Origin: Owenia fusiformis
Lineage: Eukaryota > Annelida > Polychaeta > Sabellida > Oweniidae
Reading direction: 5' to 3'
Length of the DNA stretch: 64,000 bases
NCBI GenBank assembly: GCA_903813345.2
Contig: CAIIXF020000002.1
Span: 13,224,150 to 13,288,149, forward strand
In this document: in pieces, positions 11,249 to 22,017 of the stretch
Layout of the letters: every line of letters begins with the position of its first letter
Position numbering within the stretch: position 1 is the stretch's first letter
Made by a program: the position numbers and the translations under genes
Notes under the pieces: model-generated
Database searches by the model: none
What the model saw: the letters and a program-made list of their open reading frames with translations, nothing else
What the model was told of the DNA's origin: nothing

Positions 11249-12523
11249 AAATCACTGGCTGGGAATTGTTGTTCGCTTACACACAAGTATTCAATAGAGT
11301 AGACTCATATGTTCGCTGGGCACAGATCTTCACTAAAGAGCTGTTCACTATGACAGTTTTACTGTACTAAAATCACTGGCTGGGAATTGGTGTTCACTAT
11401 ACACAGGTGTGTTCAATAGAGTAGAGTCATGTGTTCACTGGGCACAGATCTTCACTAAAGAGGTGTTTATTATGACAGTTTTACTGTACTGAAATCAATC
11501 GCTGGGAATTCACTATATACAAAATTGAAATGTGTGTATCATGCCACCCCTGCAAAATAATTGACTCGCCAAATTGGTCTCTTGGATCCACTTGCAAAAT
11601 ATATATAACCATTTAAAAGAGCAGATACGAATCAAATGTCATGAAATTTAAGGAGTAGCTACCCTGTAAATAGGCGTTGTCGTCAGTCAAAAAAAAAGAG
11701 TGTTTTTAAATAGTGATTTTTCCAATTTTACACTTACATGAATATATGTACATGTATCTCGTTTATATAAAGAGCAATAAATATATACATGCATACATAC
11801 AAAGATTGAACATTTCTGTTCATGGATGTAACTTTCAAATCAAACAATGCAAGTTTTCATTTATTTTAAATGTGATGCATAATACCTTAAAAAACAGCTT
11901 TTGAACTTGCAGAATTTTTCTAAGCTGGTAAGATAACTGGGGAAACGTCAAAAATGAATCATTATTCTCTGTCGTAAATGAGCTTGAGTTACATACAGGG
12001 TGTTCCAAAAGTAACAGGACTGGTGCTGGCATTTTGTTAAATATGCACCAATAGTCTTCAAAATATTACATAATCTACTTTCATGTATCGTTACTAAGAC
12101 TGCAAAGTTTCTACAAAACATATAAAACTCGGGTAGAGTTATGGTTGCTATAGTAACATGACATCACAATACCCAGGGCAACATTCAACACAAAAAGTTA
12201 CAAAGACATTAAGCATTTTGTTCATGCCATATCATTTTGTACATGCCATATCAAAGTTGATATGCAACAACTGGTGGGAATTACATTAAGTTTTACATCA
12301 TTTGATATTCCTATATATCCTCTACCTTGAAAAATAGGCTCCTCTTTCGTACAAGAGTAGTACTCTGTATCCATGACCCAAACACATGAGTGAACCCATT
12401 TGAGGACATGTCACGCAGGGTCGATTAGACAATTTGGAGAAGATCACACTCATCTTACAGCACTGATTAGCATTCCGTTCTCAATATAAGTAAAAATTAG
12501 ATATTGCATGATCAGAGGAATAT

Positions 12524-13331
12524 TCTTTATGTAAAGGATATTATAGATGTGAATGGCAATTTACTTAAAGAGGAACATATTTTAGGAAAATTAAAAGACA
12601 AGAGAAACTGGATTTCAGAAATATCTTTAGCCAGGAAAATACTGCAACCTTTCGAAAAAATAATGAAACCTAAAATTGCTAAGTTTGTAAACATTATGAA
12701 AGGACAATTTTTTTACACAAATGATAAAAAAGTATTCTTCAAAGATCAAAAATCTAAGTTTTTCTATAATATTCTTGAATATCATAATAAAGAAAGAATG
12801 TACACTAAAGATAAATGGAAGATTGATTTTAAATTTCACATAAATTGGAAAATGTATTTTAATAACAAGATTATAGCAATTGTTGATAAAAAAGTAGCTT
12901 ACTTTAACTTCAAATTATTTCATAATGTTCTTCCATCTTCCATAGATCTTTTTAAGTGGAAAAAAGCAGATCCAAAAATTTGCAATTTTTGTAAGGTTGA
13001 AAATAATTTAAAACACATTATTATAGAGTGCGATCAAATAAAAGACTTGTGGATCTATATTTCCTCAAAATTAAAAATTAAAATTTCATGGAAAAATATT
13101 GTTATTGGCAATAATATTATTTTTAAAAGAAGTCATGAAAATGTCATTGATCTAATAATATCAACATTTGCATATAACAGCTATAAATCATGGCTCATTA
13201 GCAAAGAAAAAAATAATCCAAGATTATGGAGGAACACATTATATTATTCAATCGCACACCTATGTATTTATGAAAAGTCAACCTATGAAATTAAAAATAT
13301 TAAATTATATATACAAAAATTAAAAGAATGA
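12524..13331 (+). CDS. LINE ORF2 C-terminal fragment (zinc-knuckle region)
   Basis: Open frame of about 268 codons after the target-site sequence. It covers only the part downstream of the reverse transcriptase. It contains a CX2CX7HX4C knuckle (starting CNFCKVENNLKH), the same spacing as in the LINE at 46112-49715. The flanking text also matches that LINE in style (...KLFHNVLPSS..., ...ECDQIKDLWIYI...). It is lysine- and isoleucine-rich through strong A+T bias. The frame is intact to a TGA at 13329-13331, but the element lacks endonuclease and RT, so it cannot move on its own. The apparent upstream in-frame start lies in the target duplication and is not a real start. Confidence 0.85.
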
Positions 13332-13432
13332 GGTGTTCATGCCGCAGTCTTAGGCAAACCTTTATTTGTAACCCCACTATCCATTCTTTGGGGAAAATTG
13401 TACTTTCTATTATTTTGGAATAGAAAAAAAAA
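12524..13432 (+). mobile_element. 5'-truncated LINE (L1/Tx1-like) with 16-bp target duplication
   Basis: Flanked by an exact 16-bp direct repeat, atgatcagaggaatat (12508-12523 and 13433-13448), with an A-run just before the right copy. The 3' UTR has aaccccactatcca followed by a TGGGG, a short stem that also occurs in the 3' UTR of the LINE at 46112-49715. Target-primed insertion into the older mariner-like element is clear. Confidence 0.93.
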
Positions 13433-14025
13433 ATGATCAGAGGAATATGGTGCATGGTTTTAGACCTCAAGACCTAGCTCCTCTATAGCTGCATGGTCTT
13501 TAATGCCGACCTGTGGGCAGGGGCGCTATCAAAGTAGATGACTGGCTTCAAATTGGGTATTTTCAATTGTTCAGACTGTTATACATAGTGATATTCCAGG
13601 AAATTGAATAAATGTTATTATCATAATGAAATTATACTTGAATCTGAGTTGTATAGCAACACGTTTACAAGAAATGTTGCATTATAATAGGTGAATTAGA
13701 TACTTTCCTCAGTAATACAAAAATGTTAGATATCACATTTTCAGGAAAAAAGTTGCCCCGGGTAGTGGAATGTCATGTTACTATAGTAACAATAACTCTA
13801 GCTGCATTTCATCATTTTTTTCTGAAACTTTAGAATTTAAGTTGCAATACTTCAAAGTACAATTTGTGAAAATTTGAAGATACTTGGTACAAAATTGACA
13901 AAATGCCAGCACCAGTCCTGTTACTTTTGGAACACCCTGTAATAGTTTATTATTGTTATTTGTATTTACCAATCTTCTTTATATTAAGAATAAAATTGTG
14001 ACAATTGTAAACAATTTCTTATCAC

Positions 14026-14184
14026 CTGTTCCAATTCAAAGGCTTTAGCCCGATCCTCATCAAGATCAGCATTCTTCTTATATGCCAGGGCAAGTCCCCA
14101 GACACATAGTACAGAGTAGACATTGTCTCTGACCCAGGCATCTGAGTGCCCTGGGGTGGCAGGCAATAGTCCTGTCACTGGGTG
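14026..14184 (-). CDS. PHKA: PHKA exon ([20 protein letters not shown] block), most upstream exon found
   Basis: A 159-nt, phase-0 exon (53 codons), acceptor GTGTTTCAG, donor GTGATAAG. It reads [53 protein letters not shown]. Vertebrate PHKA has [20 protein letters not shown] and ends in the same ELEQ. This corresponds to the second coding exon in the family; the first (about 25 residues, ending ...CHQ in human) should lie further right on the minus strand. I could not find it between 14.2 and 64 kb; it may be diverged, far upstream, or outside the window. Confidence 0.95.
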
Positions 14185-14242
14185 CTGAAACACACAAATG
14201 CTAATATTGTACAACTAGAAAAAAATCAAACCAAGACAATAA

Positions 14243-15865
14243 GGAATGTACTAAAAACCCTTCCACCTACGACCCTTCGACCCTACGACTTACTGGGTGT
14301 CAAGAATTTTTGGAATATATTTTATTGAAAAACCCTTCGACCTCTGATTTCCCAGTCCAGTTTACTAAATGATTACGTATAGTTCCAACTTGAGCTCCCT
14401 GTGCATGCAAATACGCATTTTACCTGGTAATTGTCAAGCAAAAATGTTTCAGTAGAAAAATTTCTAAAAAAGATCGTCTATACAGCAAAAATACGAACGC
14501 CGAAAAAAAAAGTACGCATTTCATTCAGACTTTTCACGCGAATTACGTATATGTCACGCATTGCGTTCGAAATATTTCGTCCCTACCCCCTAGTATGTTG
14601 ATACTCATAAGCATGGCACATTGGTCAGGTGGCCATTTTGAAAAGTGGCCTCTACAGTATTTTAAAGTCTTATTTTACTTTTTTACTAAAACTTGAAAAG
14701 TAGTTGAACGATTTTGAGATCAATAGTTCGATGGGATTTGCTCCACCTCGCGTTGCTGTTATCTAGTTCTGAAATGTTTCATATCTATGTCTAATAAATA
14801 TAGTTGTACAGATGTGTTTGTAATAACCTTTATGCCCTTAAAATATATATATTCAGGGGGGACATTCGTGGGTTCAAGTGGACCACTCCATTGGCCAAAT
14901 ATTCTCTCAAAATCAGTACAATTTTTCACGATTCTGAGCATTTTCAAGATTTCTGGGCCACTTGAAAATTGTCAAATGTTCACCCCTTGATCCTTTTGAA
15001 AAACTTAAATTGGCAAAAGCTGGTTATACGAACCTGATATGACCTAGCTTGCAAGCTTTTTCTTGAGTTTGTGTTTATTTTCCTTGTACCCTTGCATGCT
15101 TTGGATTTTGTAGGATGCAAAACAAAGAATTTACTTATTTAGTTGGCATTAGATTCTTAACTATACAAATCCAAATTGAATCAAAGTTGATAAAATCAAA
15201 AGACGGTTCTCTTTAAACTATATAAAAAATTTGACCTCCTGAAAATATGCACGATGCGCCACTGTTACAATGTGATGGGAAAAGCACAAATATTTTTACT
15301 GAGATGTAAGAAACGTTCACATTCGAATGTGCTTGAATACATTAAACCTGCACATCGCTCCAAAACGCAATATGTTGACATATATTGTTTTTACATTTTC
15401 AAGCTCTAACATAAAGTTTATGTAAATAAAAAAAAATTATCTGCGTAATGTCAAAGAACAATCATTTAGTTTAAAAAAAATAAAAAGGCGATTGCGGGAT
15501 TCGAACCCGGGCCTCCCGCGTGCTAAGCGTGCATTCTACCACCGTGTTTTAATGAATGGTGGAAGAAATTAAACGCTACTTATTTTGAATGCTATGATTC
15601 GGAAGTGACGTCACGTTCTTCATTTAGAAACCTTTCCAAAATCATATCGCCGGCTCCGATCGAAGTCCAGCTTTAAATATCTTTAACTCTCTTGGGACAG
15701 ATTCTTAAGTTCTATACACAAAGTTTTTTTTCCAGCAACTTCATATGGACTGAGAAATATCTAGAAGGTCGAAGGGTTTTTATAAAAATATATTTCAAAA
15801 ATTCTTGACACGCTGTAAGTCGTAGGTCGCAGGGTTGAAGGGTCGAAGGGTTTTTAGTACATTCC
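14243..15865. mobile_element. Mutator-like (MULE) fold-back element with 9-bp TSD
   Basis: It begins GGAATGTACTAAAAACCCTT and ends with the reverse complement. The inverted repeats span about 95 bp (14243-14345 against 15768-15865) and include CGACCCTACGACTTAC-like text. The flanks carry an exact 9-bp direct repeat, agacaataa (14234-14242 and 15866-15874). Long TIRs plus 9-bp duplications are the Mutator signature (established knowledge). There is no transposase. The interior holds a segment (about 14390-14590) shared with the element at 22793-23289 and a truncated tRNA gene. Confidence 0.85.
15487..15544 (-). tRNA. tRNA-Ala(AGC)-like gene, 5'-truncated (probably a pseudogene)
   Basis: On the minus strand, GGTGGTAGAATGC is followed by an anticodon arm with loop TTAGCAC (anticodon AGC), a T arm containing the B box GGTTCGAATCC, the 3' acceptor half AATCGCC and then a T-run that would end pol III transcription. 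The 5' acceptor strand (expected GGCGATT) and the first part of the D arm are missing: the sequence upstream reads ATTAAAACAC. The anticodon stem has one mismatch and the outermost T-stem pair is C-C. It is therefore a remnant and not a working tRNA. Confidence 0.75.
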
Positions 15866-15874
15866 AGACAATAA

Positions 15875-16311
15875 GCAAATCCTAAGAAACTGATTAAAAC
15901 AAGGATACAAACCTGTACAACATGTCCTGAATGTTCAACACTAAATCAATTGAAGCGACAGGATTTTGGGACAAAGTTTACCCTTAAGAAAAAAAAAATT
16001 GAAATTGAAAATTTTGACACTTCCTGTTTCGTCATTTCCTGTGGCACCTTAAAAGTCAAATTACTGCGTCCATAAGTTAAGATCATAGCTATAAATGCAA
16101 AAAATAAGTGCAAAATCTGTCACTGGGAAACAGGTACCATTTTGTATAAAGAACGTTTTGAAAAGTGGTCACTTTTTGGGAAATTTTCCAATTTAGTGTC
16201 CTATCTTGTGAATTATTCTTTGAGCTATAGATCCTACTACAAAACGATCTGGCCAACATCTGTGATGCACCCTGGCCTTAAATTGCATTTGGATCCAATT
16301 TCGAATATCTG
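15875..16311. other. Unassigned stretch
   Basis: No gene or repeat supported. The open frame crossing 16142-16375 runs into the next element and shows no recognisable domain. Confidence 0.5.
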
Positions 16312-16398
16312 CCTACTCTGCTCTGTCAACCCTCACGCATTAGGCGTGATTGTCACGCATTTGCTGGAAAAATAGAAATCACGCATCAATTTAGCGTG

Positions 16399-18755
16399 CA
16401 GAGCTGTCAAGTGTCCCGCGAATGGCGGGATTATCCCGCGAATTTGATCAAAATTTGGCTAATTCGCGTGTCCCGCAATGTCCCGCGAAGTCCCGCAAAT
16501 GTCGGCTTTGACCTCCGCGAATTTTCAAAATTGTAACAATCCCCGAGGCTAAGTAATTGTGATTATCTTGTGATATACAGTGTAAGAAGCTAAAGGGTAC
16601 ACCCCAGTTGTCAGAAACCCACTACTCCGAAAAATATAGTCATAATTTACCAGAGAAAGGGGGACGTACCAAGTTAAGCTTACACCAGTTTCATGCCATG
16701 TATTTGGCCAAACTAATGGAATGGACGCATTCTGATGTTTATAGATCGCTCTCTCTCTCTCTCACTTAGAATTGCACCCATTACATGGTGCTACTAGAAT
16801 GGCAGGAATGGGGGATTTATTTTACATTGTGATCCTAAAAGCGGTTATTAAAACACAATATATATTACGGAACAGTTTATCTTCAACTTCTTCAATCTCT
16901 TTTTTATAGGCAAAATAAAATGAAACATTTTGAAACAGATAAAATAAGTTAACGCATAGATTTTTAAAAATAAAACAGTATACATGGTATACGATACTAC
17001 AATATATCGTACAATATTACGTTCTCAAAATATTTCGTCGCATTCAATTTCTTAGTCTCTGTCTCTTATCAAATCGTAAAAGAACAAAACATTCTAAACC
17101 TAATCACTTGGGATTTATTTTTCGGCCTTCGTTTCCGGCATTTGTTTTTTATTTTCTTCTCCTAAACTGTATCTGCTTGACAATAATCAGAGAACGTGCG
17201 TATAAGTATTTTGCGTGGCATATTCTGTCACGCAAACAAAGGGGTGTGACTTCAATTTCTTGTCTGTCTGAGCACGTATTGGGAACGAGGTAGAATTAAA
17301 GAATTTTATGAACGAGTCATGCAAGATACAAGAACTAGTAAAGTAATTCATTGGATTAGTTAATTTCTGAAGGATCTGGATAAAATATGTTTCAAAACTA
17401 ACTACATTAGACAGATATAGCCTGATATATTTCGCTATCATGCGTTTAAAATATGTTCCTAAAACTATGAAGACGTTAGGTGAGAAATATTGCAATTGTA
17501 CGTTCGAAAAGTATTTGGTTGTATTTTCTAGTTCTCAAGTTACCCCATGACTTTCGTAGGCTAAACATTAAACAATTAACGTATTGACTTAGCATATTAA
17601 GCCTAATTTTGCAATGATGTCAACGTGATTCCAATGTTATGTTGTGACTCGCAGAGGTTGTGACAAGATTCGCTGAACGAAATTGTATTTTTAAGATAAG
17701 ATCCCCTTATTTTCGAACAACTGGGTTTCGGAAAACTGCTCGGATTCGGAGAATTGGGTTTCGGACAACTGGGTTGACCCCTATCGGACCCCTATATGAA
17801 AAGGTACATTTTAATATATAACACAATGGGGGGTAAATGTTTCATAGTTGGTCACGAACGCCATAAGTGCAAAGTATTGTTCAGAATTTTTGAATTTCGT
17901 GTTGGATTACGGTACTCACAAGTGTGGTTTCTTGATAGTTTAAAGGTGCAACAATGAGTGCAGAGATCATGGAACAGTGTCAAACTATATTTAAGTTTGG
18001 CTATTTCTTCAAGACTAACATATACTTTTATTAGTTCCAAAGAAACCCCCTGGATGAACATTATTTCAGCCGATATTCCTCAAAATGGTGCATCTTAAAA
18101 ATCTATAAGTGGGACTCCCTTTATAGAAGCTTTGAACTGAATTTACACTTCTTAATGCTAAAATTGATAGTTTATCCATACATTTTAAGAAAATAGGTAT
18201 GGCAAAGAATATGTTAAGCCAAATGTTGCCTTGATAGCCATGAAAAAGTAAAAGAATTTGATTTTTCTCTCTACAGGCCTTGTTGCCCCTTTAATAATAT
18301 TTCTATGCGTATTGTGTGGAATTGTGTTGACGTTTACTTAAGTTAAGTGCATTATATTTGATAAATCAGTATCTGAAAGTTTGATTTGAGTACTTTTACA
18401 TTAAGCCCCAATCACGCAAATCCCTTGAATGTCCTGCGACATCCCGCAAATTTAGGTGGATGTTTCCCCAATCATGCAAATGTAGGGCACTTTGTCTATA
18501 AAAGATTGCCCCTCTATGAAGTCTTTGGTGGTTACCCTGTTAACTGTCCCGCAATTAGCGTGTTTGTCCCTCGAATGGTCCCGCGAAATCCCGCGAATTT
18601 GATCGAAATTCGACCTATTAGCGCAATCTCTCAAATTCCTTAAATGTCCCGCAAAATCCCGCGAATTTAGGCGTTGTCCCGCAAAATCCCGCAAATTTTT
18701 GGCACTGGGTCTAAAAACTGTCCCGCGAGAAAATCTTTGGGGGTTGACAGTACTG
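16399..18755. mobile_element. Inner nested element: CAGnnCTGTCAA termini, 6-bp TSD, TCCCGCGAA repeats
   Basis: It starts CAGAGCTGTCAAG and ends (reverse complement) CAGTACTGTCAAC. It is flanked by agcgtg (16393-16398, 18756-18761), directly abutting both ends. Both subterminal regions (about 16408-16530 and 18400-18730) contain degenerate TCCCGCGAATTT/TCCCGCAAAAT units, several of them CGCG-containing in an otherwise A+T-rich window. No transposase ORF was recognised among the short frames inside. Confidence 0.72.
17855..18260. repeat. Dispersed repeat, copy 1
   Basis: Shares blocks such as TTTTAAGAAAATAGGTATGG and GTGCAGAGA...ATCATGG with 23330-23895 in the same orientation; the similarity is patchy. 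Confidence 0.6.
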
Positions 18756-19989
18756 AGCGTGTATGATCAAATATCACGCAAATCACGCATTTTGTTGATA
18801 TTTTTAAAAATTGTTTTTTGTGAAATGCCGATACGGTAAAAAAGCAAACGGCAAAAAAAAGCGAACGCATTCCGTTCGGTCTTTGCCCACGATTGCCGTT
18901 TATGTCATGCATTTGGTACAAAATATGTGTACGTATCACGCATTTGTTTCGAAAGTATTTACAACTACCCCCCCCCCCCCCCTCCCCCCCGTTGACGGAT
19001 TTGAATAGCGAGCGTCAGCAAGCTGGAAAAATTTTAGGTGTCCAAAATCTGCCAGTGTTCACTGAAGCTGTCCAAAGTTTGAAGGAATGTGTTCAACATT
19101 TGGAAGTCACTCATGTTAGATGGTCCCAAATTGACAGCCCTGCCTACTGACTATCTACCGAATGGGCACACATTTGACTTCAAAAAATAAGTCATGTAAA
19201 TACATGTATGAGTAAGTAGACCAAATGATTTGATTGAGGGATCCGAACTTTTTCTAAACATTGATTTTTTGACTGTCGGACAGAAACTGAAAAATATTTT
19301 ACAGTTTGGAACATAAATAAATGACAGGTGGATTTGTTGAAGTGAGGATTTCCCATGTTAAAAATAAGAGAATTTTCAAGGGGCCATACATCAGACAGTG
19401 GATGAGATTTAAAAAACTGGGTGTCCGGGTAACTGGGTAATAGTGGTTGGAAGACTCACTCGTGTATTCGAGTTTTACCTCGCATTTGTCCTAAAAATCA
19501 ATTGATCGAGTTGAAAACTTGAACTCACGATTTGAAATTTTTACCAAAAAAATATTTTTCACTCGTTTTCACCTTACCTTGACTCGCGATTCGTCTCTCC
19601 TATTCGCAATTTCCATGCTTATAGTTGTAATGTTCTGCTAATCTGTATAGAATACAACTTTTTTTCTATATAATGCCATGTGCGGAAGACAAACATACTT
19701 GGATTTTATTCTGCATTCGTTATTTTTATGCAAAAGTTTCATTTCCGGTTTGATGCATTCTGAGAATATCCAACAGCCGGGAATTTTAAAATGCCATTAG
19801 TTTGTTTTCACTATTTATCCGGTAAGTTTTACTATCTATAGGGGACTAGGGGTGAACTTTAACGATCTATAGGGATGTGCAATACAATTTAGACAATACT
19901 ACTACTACTACTGGGTAACCGGGTGACCGGGTACTTAACGTTCCTAGCAGGGTTAGGAATTTTTCTTATTTGTAACATTGGATCTGGAC

Positions 19990-20540
19990 GATACATGTGC
20001 ATTATTTTCAACGTAACGTTTTGAGGTTATTTAATATCGTAAGAACGTTTTGACAACGTTAACTTTTAACGTTAAAATAACGTCGGTAATGAACCGATTT
20101 AGTGAGAACATATTGACGTCAGGTCTTTGTAACGTTTCCTTAACTCACAAATATTTTGAAGCCATTTCCACAATGTTGAAATTCAACCATCCATCGACGT
20201 TTTGCTGAATATTTAAATAACCTCAGATCAATACGGCCCATGAACGTCATTATTGACGTCACGTTTTGAGGTTATTTCAAATTGAAAAAACGTTTCGACA
20301 ACGTTAAATTTTAACGTTAACAATACGTCGGAAATGAACCGACTTAGTGAGAACACAAAGTTTTTGACATGTTTTTTCCACCAACAAATATTTTGATATT
20401 AAAAGCCTGTTTTGACAACGTTGAATTTGAACGTTTGAGTTACGTCACATATGGACCAATGTAGTAAAAATCAAACGTTCCTGTTTGTAATGTTTTCCAC
20501 ACTAACGATCTTTACGGACACGTTACAACAACGTTCTTTT
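19990..20540. repeat. AACGTT-rich degenerate repeats, about three units
   Basis: Units of about 130-240 bp share TTTTGACAACGTTAA, TAACGTCGG.AATGAACCGA and TTAGTGAGAACA. The density of AACGTT and GACGTC palindromes is unusual for the window. Confidence 0.7.
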
Positions 20541-20997
20541 TATACCATCAATAGATGTCTCATGTTTACATTGCCTCAATGTGTAAAGAACGAAAATGTG
20601 CAAGGTCTTCTAGGAACTTATATGCTACTTATGAGCAACGTGACATGGACGTCACTGTTTGCTGGATCGATTATTTTAAAAAGTGCTCTGTATCGTATAG
20701 GGTAAAAATATCGAACAGCAGTGTACTCGGTAGGCTGTCTGTCAAGTCAATTCGCTACTATATATCGGGGGAAATGTGGAACTTTGAAAGTTGGTAACCC
20801 TGCTAGGAACGTTAGGTACCCGGTCGATCGGGTACCCGGTTTTTTAGACAAACCCGATTTACTCGAGTCTCTAGCCAATTCTTGGCTAGAGGTAACTTCA
20901 TCTGGAATACTGTGAACTCCATTTGAAAAAAGCTGGCTGGCATGTCATAAATTTATTGAATATTTTAAAAATCACCAGATATAGAGGTTCTTATATG

Positions 20998-21118
20998 AGT
21001 ACCTGTGCAAGACCGTCCATTCTTGATGAGCTTTGATAATTCTTCTTTATCGAGTCGAACACGAGATAGAGAAACATTATCAAACCGAGTCAAGAATGGA
21101 CGATATTGCACAGGTACG
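20998..21118. repeat. ~120-bp hairpin
   Basis: GTACCTGTGCAA followed by CCGTCCATTCTTGA pairs with TCAAGAATGGACG...TTGCACAGGTAC. Arms about 28 bp with one small mismatch zone, loop about 60 bp. Confidence 0.85.
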
Positions 21119-22017
21119 AGTACAAGAAAGTTTTTCTCATATGACTCTGTATTATGCCATATTTTCACCATTTTATCATAAAACTGAGTAAAAATTGCTT
21201 CAAATTCATTGAACTTCATCTTTCAATTGTTATGACATCATAACAATATTGAAGAAAATACATAGATACATGTGGCAACAAAGCTCCATTGTTATGACGT
21301 CACAAATTAGTTTTGTAGAATTAGCATGGATACGCATAACAACGCTGTACCCGTTCCCATGTTGTTGATGTTTATAGACTGGTGATGTCACAAGTAAATC
21401 TCATCTTGCACGTGTGACTTTTTAGGATGAAAGATGGAAATATCTTGCATGGGGTAAAAATGGCTGTATCTTTGTTAGTCATATGAGAAAAATAAATCAT
21501 TAATTAAAACGGGACCGGCTCGGCTCCTTGATGAGATATTGCATGATTTCGTCAGGATTTCATCTGAAATTAAACAAAATGGCTCCAAGAAAAATGGCGA
21601 TATTCGAAAACTGTCGAAAAGTTGTTAATGTCTGACATTAGAAACTGACTGTAAATTCTAAGTTAGCGATCCAGAAGATGTGAACTAATACATTGATCAC
21701 TTCATGTGTGTTTTTGAATTTTAGGTGAGGTAATAAGACCAAAACTCGCAATTCAAATTGTGATGTGGAAAAATGGTGGACATTTGATTTCAAATTTTAT
21801 GATTACGACATAACCCGCTATGCATGCAGGAATTTATCTTTGGATGAAGGCCACGATACAGTGGCCATAGAAGGAGGTAAGATGAGATTATATAATGTAA
21901 AATATACAAATTTTAAGGGATATGTATCAAGACAATATTGGAAATTATGTGCTTTCAGACGACTATGATTAGAAAATGGTGATCGAAAATCGACCTGTCA
22001 TTTATTTTTGTTCCCTC

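Larger units (their letters stand above)
10138..11666. mobile_element. TA-flanked TIR element with subterminal inverted repeats
   Basis: The ends are CAGGGTGGG and (reverse complement) CAGGGTAGC, each next to TA. About 45 bp inside, a strong inverted repeat of about 65 bp pairs 10185-10252 with 11540-11612 (GTGGATCCAAGAGACCA). The outer 45 bp are much less alike. It contains a short minus-strand coding-like segment and a later pogo-like insertion (10725-11220). It is probably Tc1/mariner-like, but no transposase motif was seen. Confidence 0.7.
11996..13939. mobile_element. Mariner-like element, ~1.0 kb, carrying a LINE insertion
   Basis: The terminal repeats CAGGGTGTTCCAAAAGTAAC are inverted at both ends next to TA (11994-11995, 13940-13941). 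Weaker inverted similarity continues for about 190 bp into both arms and includes GTTGCTATAGTAAC (12144-12157) facing GTTACTATAGTAAC (13777-13790), then ACCCAGGGCAAC or ACCCGGGGCAAC. CAGGGTGTTCC termini with TA duplication are typical of mariner/Tc1. Without the LINE (12524-13432 and one 16-bp duplication) the element would be about 1,019 bp, close to the 1,025 bp of the relative at 54576-55600. No transposase remains. Confidence 0.88.
16318..19142. mobile_element. Outer element of a nested pair: CTGnnCTGTCAA termini, 6-bp TSD
   Basis: The left end CTGCTCTGTCAAC and right end (reverse complement) CAGGGCTGTCAAT are flanked by the exact 6-bp direct repeat cctact (16312-16317, 19143-19148). The body is rich in CACGCATT and ends with a poly-C run (18967-18990) and GAATAGCGAGCG. 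The same order, with less decay, occurs in inverted orientation at 22793-23289 (poly-G, CGCGAGCGTAGCGAGCG, CATGTTAG). It is interrupted by a related element at 16399-18755. Confidence 0.75.
19410..21880. mobile_element. 2.47-kb insertion in a MITE, containing ACCGGGTA inverted repeats
   Basis: Delimited by the 9-bp duplication gatgagatt. No matching terminal inverted repeat is visible at the very ends. Inside, 19412-19960 carries ACTGGGT/ACCGGGTGACC/GTTCCTAGCAGGGTTA and 20795-20853 carries their inverse (CCCTGCTAGGAACGTTAGG, GGGTACCCGGTTTTTTAG). Part of the insert is thus a separate fold-back of about 1.4 kb. Confidence 0.65.
19302..22017. mobile_element. Small TIR MITE split by a 2.5-kb insertion
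   Basis: 19302-19409 and 21881 to about 22017 are the two halves of the 237-bp MITE that is intact at 58902-59138 (termini CAGTTGGGGACA; inner AATAAATGACAGGT). The halves meet at gatgagatt, which is present twice (19401-19409, 21881-21889) but once in the intact copy, so 19410-21880 is an insertion with a 9-bp duplication. Confidence 0.85.

Noticed and set aside
15487-15544. Functional tRNA-Ala gene
   Set aside because: The 5' acceptor strand and part of the D arm are missing.
15900-15960. First coding exon of PHKA upstream of 14184
   Set aside because: A possible donor near 15917 was tested by eye; the translated end does not resemble the family start.
18386-18939. Arg/Asp-rich frames (RDFAG repeats) on the minus strand
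   Set aside because: Translation of degenerate TCCCGCGAAT repeats; no independent evidence of coding.
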